The position numbers and the translations under genes are program-made. The notes beneath the pieces were generated by a model. The model searched no databases, had not been told where the DNA came from, and worked only from the letters and a program-made list of their open reading frames with translations. Below are positions 54,207 through 64,000 of a stretch of 64,000 bases of DNA, piece after piece; positions within the stretch are counted from its first letter, which is position 1, and each line of letters begins with the position of its first letter. This stretch comes from Plectosphaerella cucumerina (Eukaryota; Ascomycota; Sordariomycetes; Glomerellales; Plectosphaerellaceae), in contig JAGPXD010000005.1 in assembly GCA_020746995.1 (NCBI GenBank), forward strand, positions 868,001-932,000. Direction: 5' to 3'.

Positions 54207-54914
54207 ATGGCCTACCCGCCTCCGCAGAACTCTAGCTTCTCCGATTCTTCTCCCGGGCCTGTCGTCTAACCCTGCCCCGACTCATCCGGCATATAGACCC
54301 TGGCCGCTGTGGCGAACTGTCCAGGGACTGCCGCACCAAGGAGAGCTTAACCCCGACCCTTGGCAGTTCCCCGAGCATGTCGAGTACATGAAGTCCCTTG
54401 GGCATCATCAAGGACACCCCTGAGGACCAGGCCGGCATCATTGTGATCGGCCACGGCGTCGAGGCCAGGCAGGGCAACGTGTGTGTCTCCGTCCGTCCCT
54501 TCGTCATTTTCCAATCATTGCTAATGGCAAAACAGTTTGACTGCGGTTGGGGCTCCAGGGTCAGCAACTTCCCCAACCAGTGTCTCGGGGGTCTTCGCTA
54601 CCTCTCGGGCCTCGGCACCCGGTGATGTGGTGCGGCCAGGGGTACCTACGCCCGTGTGAGCGTGCTGCTCGACCAACTGCGGCATGTTCCTGTGCAACAC
54701 TGTGAGTGCTGTTTCTTCTCACTTGTCAATGGAAACGGTTCCTGATGGTTTCAAGCACAACAACCACATTGATATCCACTGCGGAGATATTCAAAATCAC
54801 GTCACTGCCATCTCGGATCACTGTGGTCAGGATCTTGCCGGCCGCGTCTGGATGGCCCATGGCCGCCGCATCTTTGGCAGCCACTTTGTCGGTCTGTCTG
54901 AGGAAAGCTATTGA
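54207..54914 (+). pseudogene. Decayed small secreted cysteine-rich protein gene
   Basis: Translated in pieces, this matches the pattern of small secreted proteins of plant-associated fungi. GIIKDTPEDQAGIIVIGHG is followed by an intron-like gap ending TGCTAATGGCAAAACAG, then FDCGWGSRVSNFPNQC and LGGLRYLSGLGT. A TGA (54623-54625) interrupts, then ARGTYARVS, and in another frame CSTNCGMFLCN. After a second intron-like gap (GTGAGT near 54700) the frame resumes (DIQNHVTAISDHCGQ, GRVWMAHGRRIFG) to a stop at 54914. At least one in-frame stop and two frame changes (near 54402 and 54670) separate these parts. No clear signal peptide remains. I do not recognise a named family, so the assignment rests on the cysteine spacing. 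Coordinates are approximate. Confidence 0.6.
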
Positions 54915-55554
54915 GAGGGGTGTCTTTGGCTTTAGTGGGAACACAAACTTTGAATAAAGAGCTCAGCCTAGAAGCCCGAATGTCTCAACTTCGACACAGG
55001 ATGCAGTCTTCTGTCCAGTAACTTCAGTACCCTACCACAAATTGATCCTCATGAGCAATAAATGCGCCTTTCAAACATTTGACATATTATTCGTGCAAGC
55101 AGAATTACACGAGATTAGGATCACAGAAGAAGCGTTGATGTCAGCCTGGCGGACTCGGTAGATTAAAGTGCTGAAGGGGTAAGGCAGCAGAGGCGGATGA
55201 CTTGAGAAGTGGCTCCAGGCAGTCGATAAATTCAGAAGAACCTGGAAGTCAGCAGAAACGAACTTGAAGACTTTCATTATCCGCATCCAAGACACCCTTG
55301 AGATTGGATGTGTGAATAGGCCAAAGTGTGTGGGAAATTCATTCGTCAAAGCCTGCTGCCTTTTATTTCCAGATTGCCTGCCGTGCGGTTGCTTGGATGA
55401 AAGACTCCTCTATAAAATATACAGGAGCTGTTCCTGTTCCAACTGCATCCTAAAACATACAGATCTTGATCAATCCCAACTCCCCAGACTTCCCGGTTGC
55501 CGCACAGCTAATGACCATATGCCATCTCTGGTCATGGCCCATCAATACACCGCC
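54915..55554. other. Gap before the F-box-like gene
   Basis: Moderately AT-rich, with no recognised gene. A TATAAAATATA stretch near 55412 lies about 140 bp before the next start and is its likely core promoter. Confidence 0.5.
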
Positions 55555-57236
55555 ATGGCCTCCTTTCTCTCCGCCTCGGCCCCTCCTGAGATCATCAGTT
55601 GCATCATGCAGCAGTGCGACTCGTTGGAAGACCTAACAGCAATGATCAGCACTTGCCGGCACTTTCACTCCTCTCGGAAGCTCTTCTCACCCACCATCCT
55701 CGGCGCAATCGGCCGCACCCTCATTCCGGGCTTCGACCTGGCACTGATGGCTGTAAGCTTTCCCTTTTCAACCCAAACCGATCGCCAAGACTGATCCAAC
55801 ATCTGAGAGGCCCGTGCCACAGCCATGGTACGCGAAGCTGAAGAGCGAGCCTCCCTCCCACCCGCCATCGACCCAAGTACCATCACCATTGTCGCCCGGG
55901 GACCAAGTCCGGCCGAGTTCAAGATGATCGGAGATCTGGACCACTTCGCCCAATGCATTCAAGTCAAATACACCGACGCCCGCGAAGGACCGTACCACAT
56001 CGTCGACGCAGAGTTCAGCACCGAGAACCTGTGGATGCTGTCAGACAGGAAGCCGGCGCCGTCTCTATTCCCCCCACCCCGAGTTGAGCCGCGAAGGCGC
56101 AGGATATGGAGCCTTTTCTCTCGTCCGCCGCCCCGATACGCACCAGACCACACTGCGGAAAGACGAGAAGGGGAAGCGAGCTTCCGCACCACGGTGTATC
56201 TCAGCATCCTCATTGGGGCTCTCCTTGCCAGAATCTACCAGAGACCCTTCATCTCTAGTCAGGTTTGGACCGAAAACCGACAAAACAGAAACGAGCCTCA
56301 AGGCATTTAGGGGGGAAGATCCATCAGAAGTCGATTCGATCTTCAACGAAACCTGTCAGAGATGAATTCCAAACGCTTCGCCGTCTTCGACTTTGTGGAT
56401 GCGGCGAGGAAACACGACGCGGTATTCGGGGACGTGGGCCGATGGCTGGTCAAATACCTCCAGGCAGACGTCAGATCCCACTGTACCCCGGAGAAGCTGG
56501 CCCTCGGACTACATGGGCTCCAGGGGCAGCACTGGCCCAGCCGGCCCTTCAACTACTTTCAAGGCCCCAAGGGCGAGTGTGAGGGAGTCCTGTGCGCCTT
56601 GATGAAATCGCTCCACGTTTCCGAGTTCATCCAGCAGTGCATCGAGAACGAGTTAACAATGTACAACTTCTCGCAAGGCCGCCGCGACCGACCACCCACG
56701 GGTGACAAGGTACACGTCAACTATCTTCGGCCTCGTCGAAGCGTCCGGGTCGTCTTGTTCGGCGTCTTCACCGGCGAACGCATCGACATGCCAAGAAAGC
56801 CTGCCGGCAGCGCAAAGTTGTTGGCGCATTCCGCGGTGGATGAATTTTGGGATGATCCATGCACGTTTCCTGACTGCATCGACATCGCCAGCAACCTGGC
56901 GGACAACTTCAAGCTGAACTTCCTGCCAAATCACTACCGTGATGACCCAGTGCCGCCGCCGCCGTTGCAGTTCTATGCATACCTCCTCCGCGAGCACTTT
57001 GATATGCAGTTCGGTGACACCGTGTTCTCGATGCGCCCGGGAATGGGGGGGCATACTTTGACTTCAAGTGGAACGGCAGGATCTTTGGAGACTCAATCGA
57101 GGGGGTTGTCAAGAGCATCGGTCTGGAGACTCTCCAGAAGTATATGAAGCCGAAGGTGGAGGCGAGATTCTTACCCATGATCACGGTCCCGCGTCGATAT
57201 GAGCGACCCCCGGGGTCATTCTTTGGCTATCCTTGA
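55555..57236 (+). CDS. F-box-like protein, frame broken at a G7 run
   Basis: Exons 55555-55752, 55810-56262 and 56311 onwards, all phase 0. Introns are 57 nt (GTAAGC donor) and 48 nt (weak GTTTGG donor). The start is the ATG in perfect CGCCATGG context; ATGs at 55519 and 55534 are alternatives. The N terminus APPEIISCIMQQCDSLEDL and CRHFHSS is an F-box-like motif, typical of a large fungal family. Exon 3 begins GGRSIRSRFDLQRNL and runs to about residue 465, where a run of seven G (57045-57051) shifts the frame. As written, translation stops at 57147. One more base continues with AYFDFKWNGRIFGD to a stop at 57236, which fits the preceding FGDTVFSM better, giving about 525 residues. Either a base is missing or the gene is newly broken. 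A hydrophobic segment (TVYLSILIGALLARIY) lies near residue 195. Confidence 0.7.
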
Positions 57237-57593
57237 GGGTGGATGTCTCGATGGACCTTGCTTCTGAGCTGGCAAGGTTGGAGATGGAGCCTGAGAGGGC
57301 ATGGATCATTCGCTTTAGGAACCGAGGTTGATTGCTGTTGTGAAACCGACCACCTGTTTGTTTTGAGTCGGATGCCAATCGGGCTGCTGTGGCCGGGTGC
57401 ATGTTCTGATCTCTCGTTAATCAAGGGATCCCAAGAAGGACGAAGCTGGTTGAACTGGTCCGTTGTGAATGATGTGTTGTCATATTGATGATGCTAGATG
57501 GGTATATTCCTGTCAATTTCCAATCATCTCTAAGCTGTCCATGAAAAGCCTCCCATACCAAGTGGCTCAAGTAATCAACCTCCATCGTGGAAC
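57237..57593. other. Convergent gap
   Basis: About 360 bp between the F-box-like gene and the minus-strand low-complexity gene; nothing recognised. Confidence 0.5.
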
Positions 57594-58997
57594 TCAGCGT
57601 GCTTGCGTTGCACTTTCGGTAGGAACCGCAGCGGCGGTGGCGGCGGCAGCAGCAGCAGCAGCGGTAGCTGACCGTGTCTGACGACGCCCCAGCGCAGGTG
57701 CAGGTGCTGGCGTCGGCGCGACCCTCTTCGCCTTCGGGGCCGCCGGCTCTCTGTCATCTTCGGTCGGTCTCGTCCTCTTCTGGGAAGCAGTTGCCGGTGC
57801 CGTCCTCTTCGGCTTCGGAGCTGCTGGCTCCCCATCATCCTCCGCCGGAATCGCCCTCTTCTGAGTGACAGCGACCGGTGCCGCCTTGCTCGGTTTCGGG
57901 GGAGCTGCCTTCGGCACTGGCATGGGAGCCGCCTTCTTCATCTCCACAGGCGCCCTCTTCGCCTGCGCAGCCGCCAGCTGCCCCTCAACAGCCCCCCGCG
58001 CCCTCCTCTGAGCAACCGGTGCCGGCGCCGGCGCCGCTGCCGGCGGCTGCATAGCTTCCCTCGTCAAGTCAACCCATCGCTGAATGTTGAACTTCCCAGC
58101 AGCATACTGCTCCGAGTTCCGCAGTTCATTCTTCAACCGCTCAAAGACCCCAGGTACCTCAGGCGGCGCATCCTCCTCCATCTCGTCGTCGTAACTTTCC
58201 TCGTCGTATTCCTCATCATACTCCTCCTCATCCTCGGTGTAGTCCTCCTCGTCCTCGTCCTCGGTATAGCTCGTTTCGTCCAAGAAGTCTTCTGGCTGCA
58301 GCGGGCGGCCGTTGAGGGCGGCGTTGTAGGCGTCCCTGTCGATGCCGACGATATCTGGCAGCACGGCGATGACGACGGCTTTGACGATGGCTCTCCTCCG
58401 AGCGTCGGCCTTTCGCTCGCTCATTTCCTCTAAGTATTCTGAGCAGTTGATCAAGTCTGGGTCGGAGTCGTAGGGCTGGGGGTTGTAGGGGGGTGGTGGG
58501 AAGGTTCTTTCGGGGTTTGCCGGTGCTTTTCTCTGTTGTTGGGCTGGCGGGTTCTGGGTTCTCGTATGGGCTGGCGGGTTCTGACTTCTCGACTGTGTTG
58601 TCGGCTGGACTCTCGACTGAGTGGCGGGCTGCTGCTGGGCTTTCGATTGTGTCGGATGCTGGGCCCTTGACTGCGTCGCTGGCTGGGGTTTCGATTGTGT
58701 CGCTGGTTGTGCTTTCGTCTGCGTCGTCGACTGCTGAGTCTTCGCCCATGCCTCAAGCTCCTTTATCTCGGCCTCCACTGCCGACGCGGGCACCGGCAGG
58801 CTGCCATGTTTCTTCGCCAACTCCGTCAGCAGTGCCCGGGCGCGCGCGGCCTGTTCCGCCTGCGTTCCTCCACCGGCGCGGACGTGATTCTCGAACACTC
58901 GGCTCAGCATGTCGGCGGCTTGGCTCGACGTGGGGTCTGCGTCGGTGGCCGCAAAGCGCACCGACCAGCTCGGCGCGGGGGGCTGAGAAGATTCCAT
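57594..58997 (-). CDS. Low-complexity acidic and Ala/Lys-rich protein
   Basis: Single-exon frame of 467 residues with no recognised domain. The N-terminal part (1-90) looks folded (SRVFENHVRAGG, ALLTELAKKHG). Residues 90-160 are Gln/Thr/Pro repeats (QPATQSK, six or more variants). A helical stretch (about 190-230, KAVVIAVLPDIVGIDRDAYN) is followed by a block almost entirely Asp/Glu/Tyr (about 240-275). The C-terminal half has Ala/Pro/Lys segments, including a near-duplicated unit (PAEDDGEPAAPKPKR and PTEDDREPAAPKAKR), and ends in a poly-Ala tract. The basic KR clusters could be nuclear signals, and the composition suggests a disordered nuclear protein. This is inference. That the frame is real is supported by its length, its start context and the coherent acidic block, which the other frames do not show. 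Confidence 0.65.
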   Translation of the reverse strand: MESSQPPAPSWSVRFAATDADPTSSQAADMLSRVFENHVRAGGGTQAEQAARARALLTELAKKHGSLPVPASAVEAEIKELEAWAKTQQSTTQTKAQPATQSKPQPATQSRAQHPTQSKAQQQPATQSRVQPTTQSRSQNPPAHTRTQNPPAQQQRKAPANPERTFPPPPYNPQPYDSDPDLINCSEYLEEMSERKADARRRAIVKAVVIAVLPDIVGIDRDAYNAALNGRPLQPEDFLDETSYTEDEDEEDYTEDEEEYDEEYDEESYDDEMEEDAPPEVPGVFERLKNELRNSEQYAAGKFNIQRWVDLTREAMQPPAAAPAPAPVAQRRARGAVEGQLAAAQAKRAPVEMKKAAPMPVPKAAPPKPSKAAPVAVTQKRAIPAEDDGEPAAPKPKRTAPATASQKRTRPTEDDREPAAPKAKRVAPTPAPAPALGRRQTRSATAAAAAAAATAAAVPTESATQAR

Positions 58998-60742
58998 TGC
59001 GGGGTGTGGGTAGAAGGGTCGCGGCCTCTGCCAGCGTCGGTGTCGGAAACGATAGGAAGACGATGGTCGGAGCAGGTAGGTAGTAGCACGATCAGTTGTG
59101 TTCCTGTCGAGAAGAACAGATCGCGACGAAATGTCGGTCGGGTACGGATGGTTGTGCTCTGCGGGCGTCTGATGCCCGAGCCGAGCAAAGGGCGGTCGGC
59201 CGACGGCAAGTCTCTTATCTGCGCTACTTTCTGGAGGCTGGGCGAAGGGTCTTTGGGTCTTTCTGGGGGGCGGCGGGGGTCCGATGCCCGGTCGTACCGC
59301 TGTTCTGGCCTCGGCTTCGGTAAAGCGGACCGGTCCTTTGCTTGCTAATGCGGGTTGCTGGCTGGCTGGCTCGAGGACTGGCTGGGTTCCATCGGATCTG
59401 TCGTTTCTTGGGTGTCCAGTGGTGTCTCGCCGGAGATCGGCAACATAAGCGGCAGTTGGCAGTACACTTTCACGGCTTTAACTCCTGAGCACCGAACACC
59501 TCGTTGAGTTCGGAAAGATCCCGGAATTGTAACTCTCTGAAGCTGACTGTTCACCATTTGGAGGCAGAATGCTTCGGACTTGGAGAACGTGAGGCTGCCA
59601 AACTGAGGCCGGGTGCTGCACCCGTATGTTTGCTTCCTCTTCCTCTCGCTGCAGCTGAGACCGAGTCGAGACGCAGCTAATCCGTGAATCCCATCGCACA
59701 TACACGCCATCGCCATCAGCAGTCGCATCAGGTCGCATCAATCACACAACGGCCGCTATCCCACCCCTGAATGAGACCATGACCACCGCGACAGTGTCTG
59801 AAGAGACAGCCCTCTTGACCGGTCCAAGTCCTCCTCCAGCATCATCCAGCATAACCGACACGCCGTGATGAATAATCCCCGAACTGGAGAGCGGATCTAA
59901 GCACCGGCCTCGGCAATCTCCTCGCCATGATGGCCTCCATCTCCGCGAACCCTCACCTGCCCCTTCTACTTCGCCAATCCAGATCCGTCTCCCCGGAGCC
60001 TCTGCTGATACGCCGGACTTGATAGCCCGACCGACTTACCCCGCCTTCCGGTAGACGACGACGACCCCGAAATGGGTACAATCTCTCTACGGTCCCTCCC
60101 TATATCCCTCAACGCCGTACTTCCTCGTCGCCGTCGTCTTCTGAGGCGCTACGGCCGTCTGGGCCGTCCATCGCCTCGACCTGGACCGGACCTCCCCCGC
60201 ACGGCCATAGTGTTGTCGTGGTATGGCATCATCTGCCTCGCCGTGCGCGCTCTGTTTGAATTTCCCGTCACGGCCGTTAGAGACCTGCATCTCCGGCTTC
60301 TTGTTCTGGTGGGAATGAGTCGACTGGGTCGCGGCAGTTGTCAGTCAGGGATGGCAGCGACGGGTCGGAGCGGTCGTATGAGCTAGGATCGTGACAGACA
60401 TGGAGCTTAGTTGATGCCATATGCCGCTAAAGCACCTTGATGTTGGACAGGAGACAAGACGTGGCGGTGAGCCAGCCGTTCAACCGCCTCCTCGACGGCC
60501 GCCTCCAGCCTGGTCAATCGACCTGCGACCCGGGGACTTTACTTTAGTTGACAGCAATCATGACGGCTGCGCTACCAGTAGCTGCGCTGTAGCAGGTCTG
60601 CTAGTCGCAGCACCCCACTCGTAATCCAGGACAGGACGCTTCTCCTCGAGGAGGATGCGTTTGTCCATGTTTCCCCTTCCCATCATCATCCCGTCACCGT
60701 CACACGCAAGCCAAGCTTTCTCACGTTGAAGTCGGCGGCAGT
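58998..60742. other. 1.7-kb divergent gene-free region
   Basis: Separates the low-complexity gene (-) and the methyltransferase gene (+). A 29-codon frame at 59779 (MTTATVSEETALLTG) looks like the start of a protein but stops quickly, and no continuation was found. Possible relic. Otherwise promoter DNA. Confidence 0.45.
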
Positions 60743-62382
60743 ATGTCCGATCAGGGCTACTTCCAGACCGGTAGCACCCAGGCCTCGGCCGACAGCGAGG
60801 GCGGGGAGACGCCGAGGCCAAGCACCGTGGCTTTGAGCTCAAGCACCGCCGGGCGCAGCAGCACCACCAGTGACACAACATGGGACGCAGGCCCAGCGCT
60901 CGTTCCCGACAGTCTGGAACCACCAGGCACAGGCACAGGCACGACATTCGCGGGCGTGGAGGGGAACACTGCATTCGCCTCGCCTCCCGCCCCGGCGGCT
61001 CTCTTCCCTTCTGAACACTGGGCCGACCTCCCTTTGGTGTGTGACTTTGGCCAGATATAACCAATGCAACCCTCGGACTAATGTTCGCGATAGCCTGCAC
61101 CGCGCGACACTGATGACGACAATGACTCGGGCTTTGGCGGGGATGCCAGCGAGCGCATGTCCCTGGCAGAGTCCATCCTGCAGTACCGCACCATCAATGG
61201 CAGGACGTACCACAGCGAGCGCGGTGACGCGCAGTACTGGTGGGTTCAACGTGCATCTGCGACCGAGTTGTACTGACATCTTAACCACAGGGTCTCAAAT
61301 GATGAGCAGTCCAATGAGGCTCTCGATATCAAGTGAGCCCAAATGCTGCCTCACATAAGGCGGTCTTCTAACGTCGACAGCCACCATGTCCTCACCCTGC
61401 TGAAGAGCGGAAAGCTCTACCGCTCCCCATTGAGCCCTGACATCAAGGTGTGTGTCCCTGGCGACAGCACCAAAGCCTGCACACTGACAACCCCTAAGAA
61501 AGCCGTCGACATTGGCACGGGAACAGGTGAGTCCTATTATCACAGAAACATCTTACTTCGCTGATCACACGAAGGCATCTGGGCGATGTAAGTCAGATCT
61601 CCCAAGGACTATTGCTCCCGCCAGCTGACATCCACAGCGACTTTGCCGACGAGTTCCCCGGCGCAGAAGTCATCGGCACAGACCTGTCACCCATCCAACC
61701 GCACTGGGTCCCCCCAAACCTCCAATTGTCCGCCCTCTCCCCCCCTGTATTCCCACCATTTCCGCTCCCCGCTAACATCCCCTACAGCCAGATCGACGAC
61801 TGCACCCGCCCCTGGAGCTTCGAGCCCAATTCCCTCGACTTCGTCCATGTACGCCTCCTCGTCGGTAGTATCGCCGACTGGCCAGCCCTCTTCGCCCAGG
61901 CCTTCCGCGCCCTCCGCCCCGGCGGCTGGGTCGAATCCCACGAGGCCTCCCCCGTCATCCGCTCCGACGACGGCACCCTCACCCCCGGCGGCGCCATGCA
62001 GCAGTGGGGCCCTCTCTTCCTCGAGGGCGGCCAGCGCACAGGGCGAACTTTCGCGATGCTCGAGGACAACCTGCAGCGGAAGGGTATGGAGGCCGCGGGG
62101 TTTGTTGATTTGCACGAGGCGAATTACAAGCTGCCCGTCGGCCCGTGGGCAAGAGGAGCCGTGCATCGCGAGGCGGGGAGGTTCTTCCAGGCCGCGGTGC
62201 TGCAGGATGTTGAGGGGACGTTGACGTTCATTGCGAGCGTGCTGGGATGGAGTGAGAGGGAGATTGCGGGGTTTGGGGCGCACTATCGCAGTGAAGTCAG
62301 TGATCCCAGCGTGCACGCGTATTTCAGCCAGAGGACTGTCTGGGCTGTTAAGCCTAGGGGAGGTGGCTTTCAGGGGGGATAG
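60743..62382 (+). CDS. LaeA-like SAM-dependent methyltransferase
   Basis: Eight exons: 60743-61036, 61094-61239, 61291-61332, 61381-61447, 61499-61526, 61575-61587, 61638-61727 and 61788-62382, giving 424 residues with every junction phase-consistent. The sixth exon is only 13 nt. Residues 1-100 are Ser/Thr/Pro-rich and disordered. The fold begins around RMSLAESILQYR and GRTYH. Splicing yields DIGTGTGIWAIDFADEFPG, the SAM-binding motif I, then VIGTDLSPIQP and IDDCTRPWSF, and DFVHVRLLVGSI with ALRPGGWVESHE. These are hallmarks of the LaeA-like family, which includes global regulators of secondary metabolism (LaeA in the velvet complex) and many paralogues of unknown substrate. Which group this belongs to cannot be told from sequence alone. 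Introns are 48-60 nt with good branch sites (CTAAT, CTAAC). Confidence 0.92.
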
Positions 62383-62945
62383 AGTGTTGAAGGGTCGGAT
62401 TCAAGGGGAGGAGACCAGCTCGACTCAGCACTAATCTGCTTCAGGTTCTCGCTCGGTTGATGAGTAATCGCCTCTTCCCATCATCTCCAGGAGTCATTGG
62501 TGCTGGCAAAGATGAGATGGAAAAGGGGTAAACCTCCTCTTTACATTGCTCTCAATCAACCTCCGACAACCTCACGTTAAGCTGTCGCGTCATTCGCAGA
62601 AGCCACCAGCAATCTTTACGTGGCGACTGACTCCTCACGCTGCTCATCTAGCCGATTCCACCTCGAGAAACCCGCTCAATATGGACCGCTTGTCAGATCC
62701 CTCACGTTGACCATGGGCCATGGGTCTGCTTCGAAGCCCCTCCCCGAGTCAGATGTCACCACTGCCACAAACACCGTCCACAAGAATAGTCACTGGTCAA
62801 TAAGTTGAGGCGAATCAATGAATTCTGCGATATGTATGGCTATCTAAAGTATGTCCAACTCCGAAACTGGCTCCTGAAATGCGGTAAATGACAGTGGTGC
62901 ACTAATGCGTGCAAGATATGTGCGGATGGAAAATGGGTGACCCTC
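62383..62945. other. Convergent gap
   Basis: About 560 bp between the methyltransferase and the minus-strand pectate lyase. Both 3' untranslated regions; nothing else recognised. Confidence 0.5.
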
Positions 62946-64000
62946 TTAGTTGTCGTCATCCTCCTTCTTCGCCTTGGTCTTCTTGTCGGACGAAGACTTC
63001 TTCTTGTCGCTGGACTTCTTCTTGTCGCCGGAGCTGGAGCCGGAGCCGGACTCGGAATCGCCAGAGCCGGACTCGGAGTCGCCGGAGCCAGAGTCGGAAC
63101 CAGAGCCAGAGTCAGAGTCGCCGGAGCCGGAGTCAGAGCCAGAGCCAGAGTCAGAGCCAGAGCCAGAGTCGGAGCCAGAGTCGGCATCGTTGCCAGAGCC
63201 GGAGTCAGAGCCAGAGTCAGAGCCAGAGCCGCTGTCAGAGCCCGAGCCAGAGTCGTTGCCCGAGCCGGAACCAGAGTCGGAGTCATCGCCGGCGCCGCTA
63301 CTGGGCTCGGGGGTGCTCTCAGAGTCGCCGCCAGTAGGAGTGGCCTCATCATCTCCGCTGCCGGAACCCGAGCCACCGCCCGAGGCAGGAGTCGAAGGCT
63401 CGCTCGAAGGGGGAACGCTGCCCGAAGGCGAGGCACCGGAGCCGCCGCCGCCAGAGCCGACGCCAGAGCAAGGTCCAATCTTCGTGGGCTCACCGCCGCC
63501 CGTGACACCCTCAAAGTCAGTGCACTCGCTCTCGACGCCGCTGATGGTGACGCCCGAGATGCTGGCCGTGTCGCCCATGTTGGAGTTGATGCCGACGAGC
63601 ATGTCGCCGTTGGTGGCCGAGCCACCCGAGACCTGGACGTGGCGCGCAGGCATGGACTTGCAGTTGCCGCAGCTGCGGTAGAGCTTGCCAAAGTCGGAGA
63701 CGTCAAAGTCGTTGATGATGACGGTGCCGCCGCCGTTGTGCTGGATGACCTTGTCAGCGGCGCCCTTGGCACCGCCGCCGTTGATGGTGGTGGTCTCGCC
63801 GTCGGCCTGCTTCTTGATGCTGAAGGCGTCCTCGCAGACGGCCTCCCAGAAGACGTTGGTGACGGTGCAGCCGCCGTTGCAGTGGATGCCCTCGATCTGG
63901 TTGGGTCCGATGACGACGTTGGAGATGGAAGCACCGGCCTCGAGGATGAAGACGGCGTCCGAGTCGCCGCCCTCGGCCTGGCCTGTGCAGGAGACGCCGC
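62946..64000 (-). CDS. Pectate lyase, PL3 family (3' part), with Gly-Ser-Asp tail
   Basis: C-terminal 351 residues of a larger gene; the start and signal peptide lie beyond the window. The first part is clearly PL3: GIHCNGGCTVTNVFWEAVCEDAF, TINGGGAKGAADKVIQHNGGG and SCGNCKSMPARHV match conserved blocks around the calcium site and parallel beta-helix. PL3 enzymes cleave de-esterified pectate by beta-elimination in plant cell walls. After the last conserved cysteine (KIGPCSG) comes a tail of about 180 residues. It has a short Gly/Ser/Pro linker, then GSDSGSGSDSG repeats (63040-63300), then a Lys/Ser cluster ending KKEDDDN. Normal PL3 enzymes end near KIGPC, so the tail is an addition. No GPI signal is visible. 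The frame is uninterrupted to the window edge. Confidence 0.93.
   Translation of the reverse strand, partial: GVSCTGQAEGGDSDAVFILEAGASISNVVIGPNQIEGIHCNGGCTVTNVFWEAVCEDAFSIKKQADGETTTINGGGAKGAADKVIQHNGGGTVIINDFDVSDFGKLYRSCGNCKSMPARHVQVSGGSATNGDMLVGINSNMGDTASISGVTISGVESECTDFEGVTGGGEPTKIGPCSGVGSGGGGSGASPSGSVPPSSEPSTPASGGGSGSGSGDDEATPTGGDSESTPEPSSGAGDDSDSGSGSGNDSGSGSDSGSGSDSGSDSGSGNDADSGSDSGSGSDSGSGSDSGSGDSDSGSGSDSGSGDSESGSGDSESGSGSSSGDKKKSSDKKKSSSDKKTKAKKEDDDN
63040..63300 (-). repeat. Coding minisatellite, Gly-Ser-Asp repeats in the pectate lyase tail
   Basis: Imperfect 6- to 12-bp repeats (GAGCCAGAGTCA on the plus strand) encode SDSGSG units on the minus strand. The composition is nearly all Gly, Ser and Asp. 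Such repeats change length readily by slippage. Confidence 0.9.

Noticed and set aside
59779..59868. Possible start of a transporter-like protein (MTTATVSEETALL)
   Set aside because: Stops after 29 codons and I could not find a convincing continuation by splicing.
62950..63681. 243-codon plus-strand frame made of Glu-Pro-Glu-Ser repeats
   Set aside because: Mirror of the Gly-Ser-Asp repeat; the minus strand has the conserved pectate lyase domain.
1..64000. CRISPR arrays, operons, riboswitches
   Set aside because: The window is eukaryotic nuclear DNA with spliced genes; no spaced repeat arrays were seen.

Overview
This is nuclear DNA of a filamentous ascomycete, most likely a Sordariomycete. 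Genes carry short introns (about 48-183 nt) with fungal GT...CTRAY...AG signals. The Ras protein is close to the Neurospora ras-1 type, and a bli-3-type flavin protein, NACHT-type NLR, DUF7730, DUF4470 and LaeA-like genes are all typical of this group. A pectate lyase at the right edge suggests a plant-associated lifestyle. I cannot name the species.

Left part (1-32 kb) is GC-rich, with long gene-free stretches. In order: a DUF7730 gene (-), ras-1 (+), a giant intronless cysteine-rich protein with six Zn2Cys6-like clusters (-), a GPI-anchored surface protein whose N-terminal repeats are encoded one per exon (-), a 4.8-kb gap, a membrane-anchored kelch protein (+) and an F-box-like gene (-). 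A tight conserved block follows: bli-3-like (+), DPH5 (-), SNU23 (+), then an intron-containing tRNA-Met (-).

From the tRNA to about 48 kb the DNA is less GC-rich and looks accessory. It holds a NACHT/ankyrin NLR frame with no ATG ahead of its P-loop, a DUF4470 gene with a frameshift at a run of eight G, a short-chain dehydrogenase, an NmrA-like gene with a GC-AG intron, and a secreted alpha carbonic anhydrase. The last three have TATA boxes upstream, which suggests inducible expression, and are separated by 1-2.5 kb without genes.

From 48 to 64 kb: a secreted subtilisin-like protease (-) flanked by two diverged copies of a promoter-like repeat, an unrecognised 512-residue protein (+), a decayed small secreted protein gene, an F-box-like gene with a second G-run frameshift (+), a low-complexity acidic/Ala-Lys-rich protein (-), an eight-exon LaeA-like methyltransferase with a 13-nt microexon (+), and the 3' part of a PL3 pectate lyase with a long Gly-Ser-Asp tail (-).

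I see no operons, CRISPR arrays or intact transposons. The most unusual structures are the exon-per-repeat surface protein, the multi-zinc-cluster protein, the NLR truncated beside a tRNA gene, and the repeat pair around the protease. Exon boundaries were read by eye from splice signals and phase consistency.
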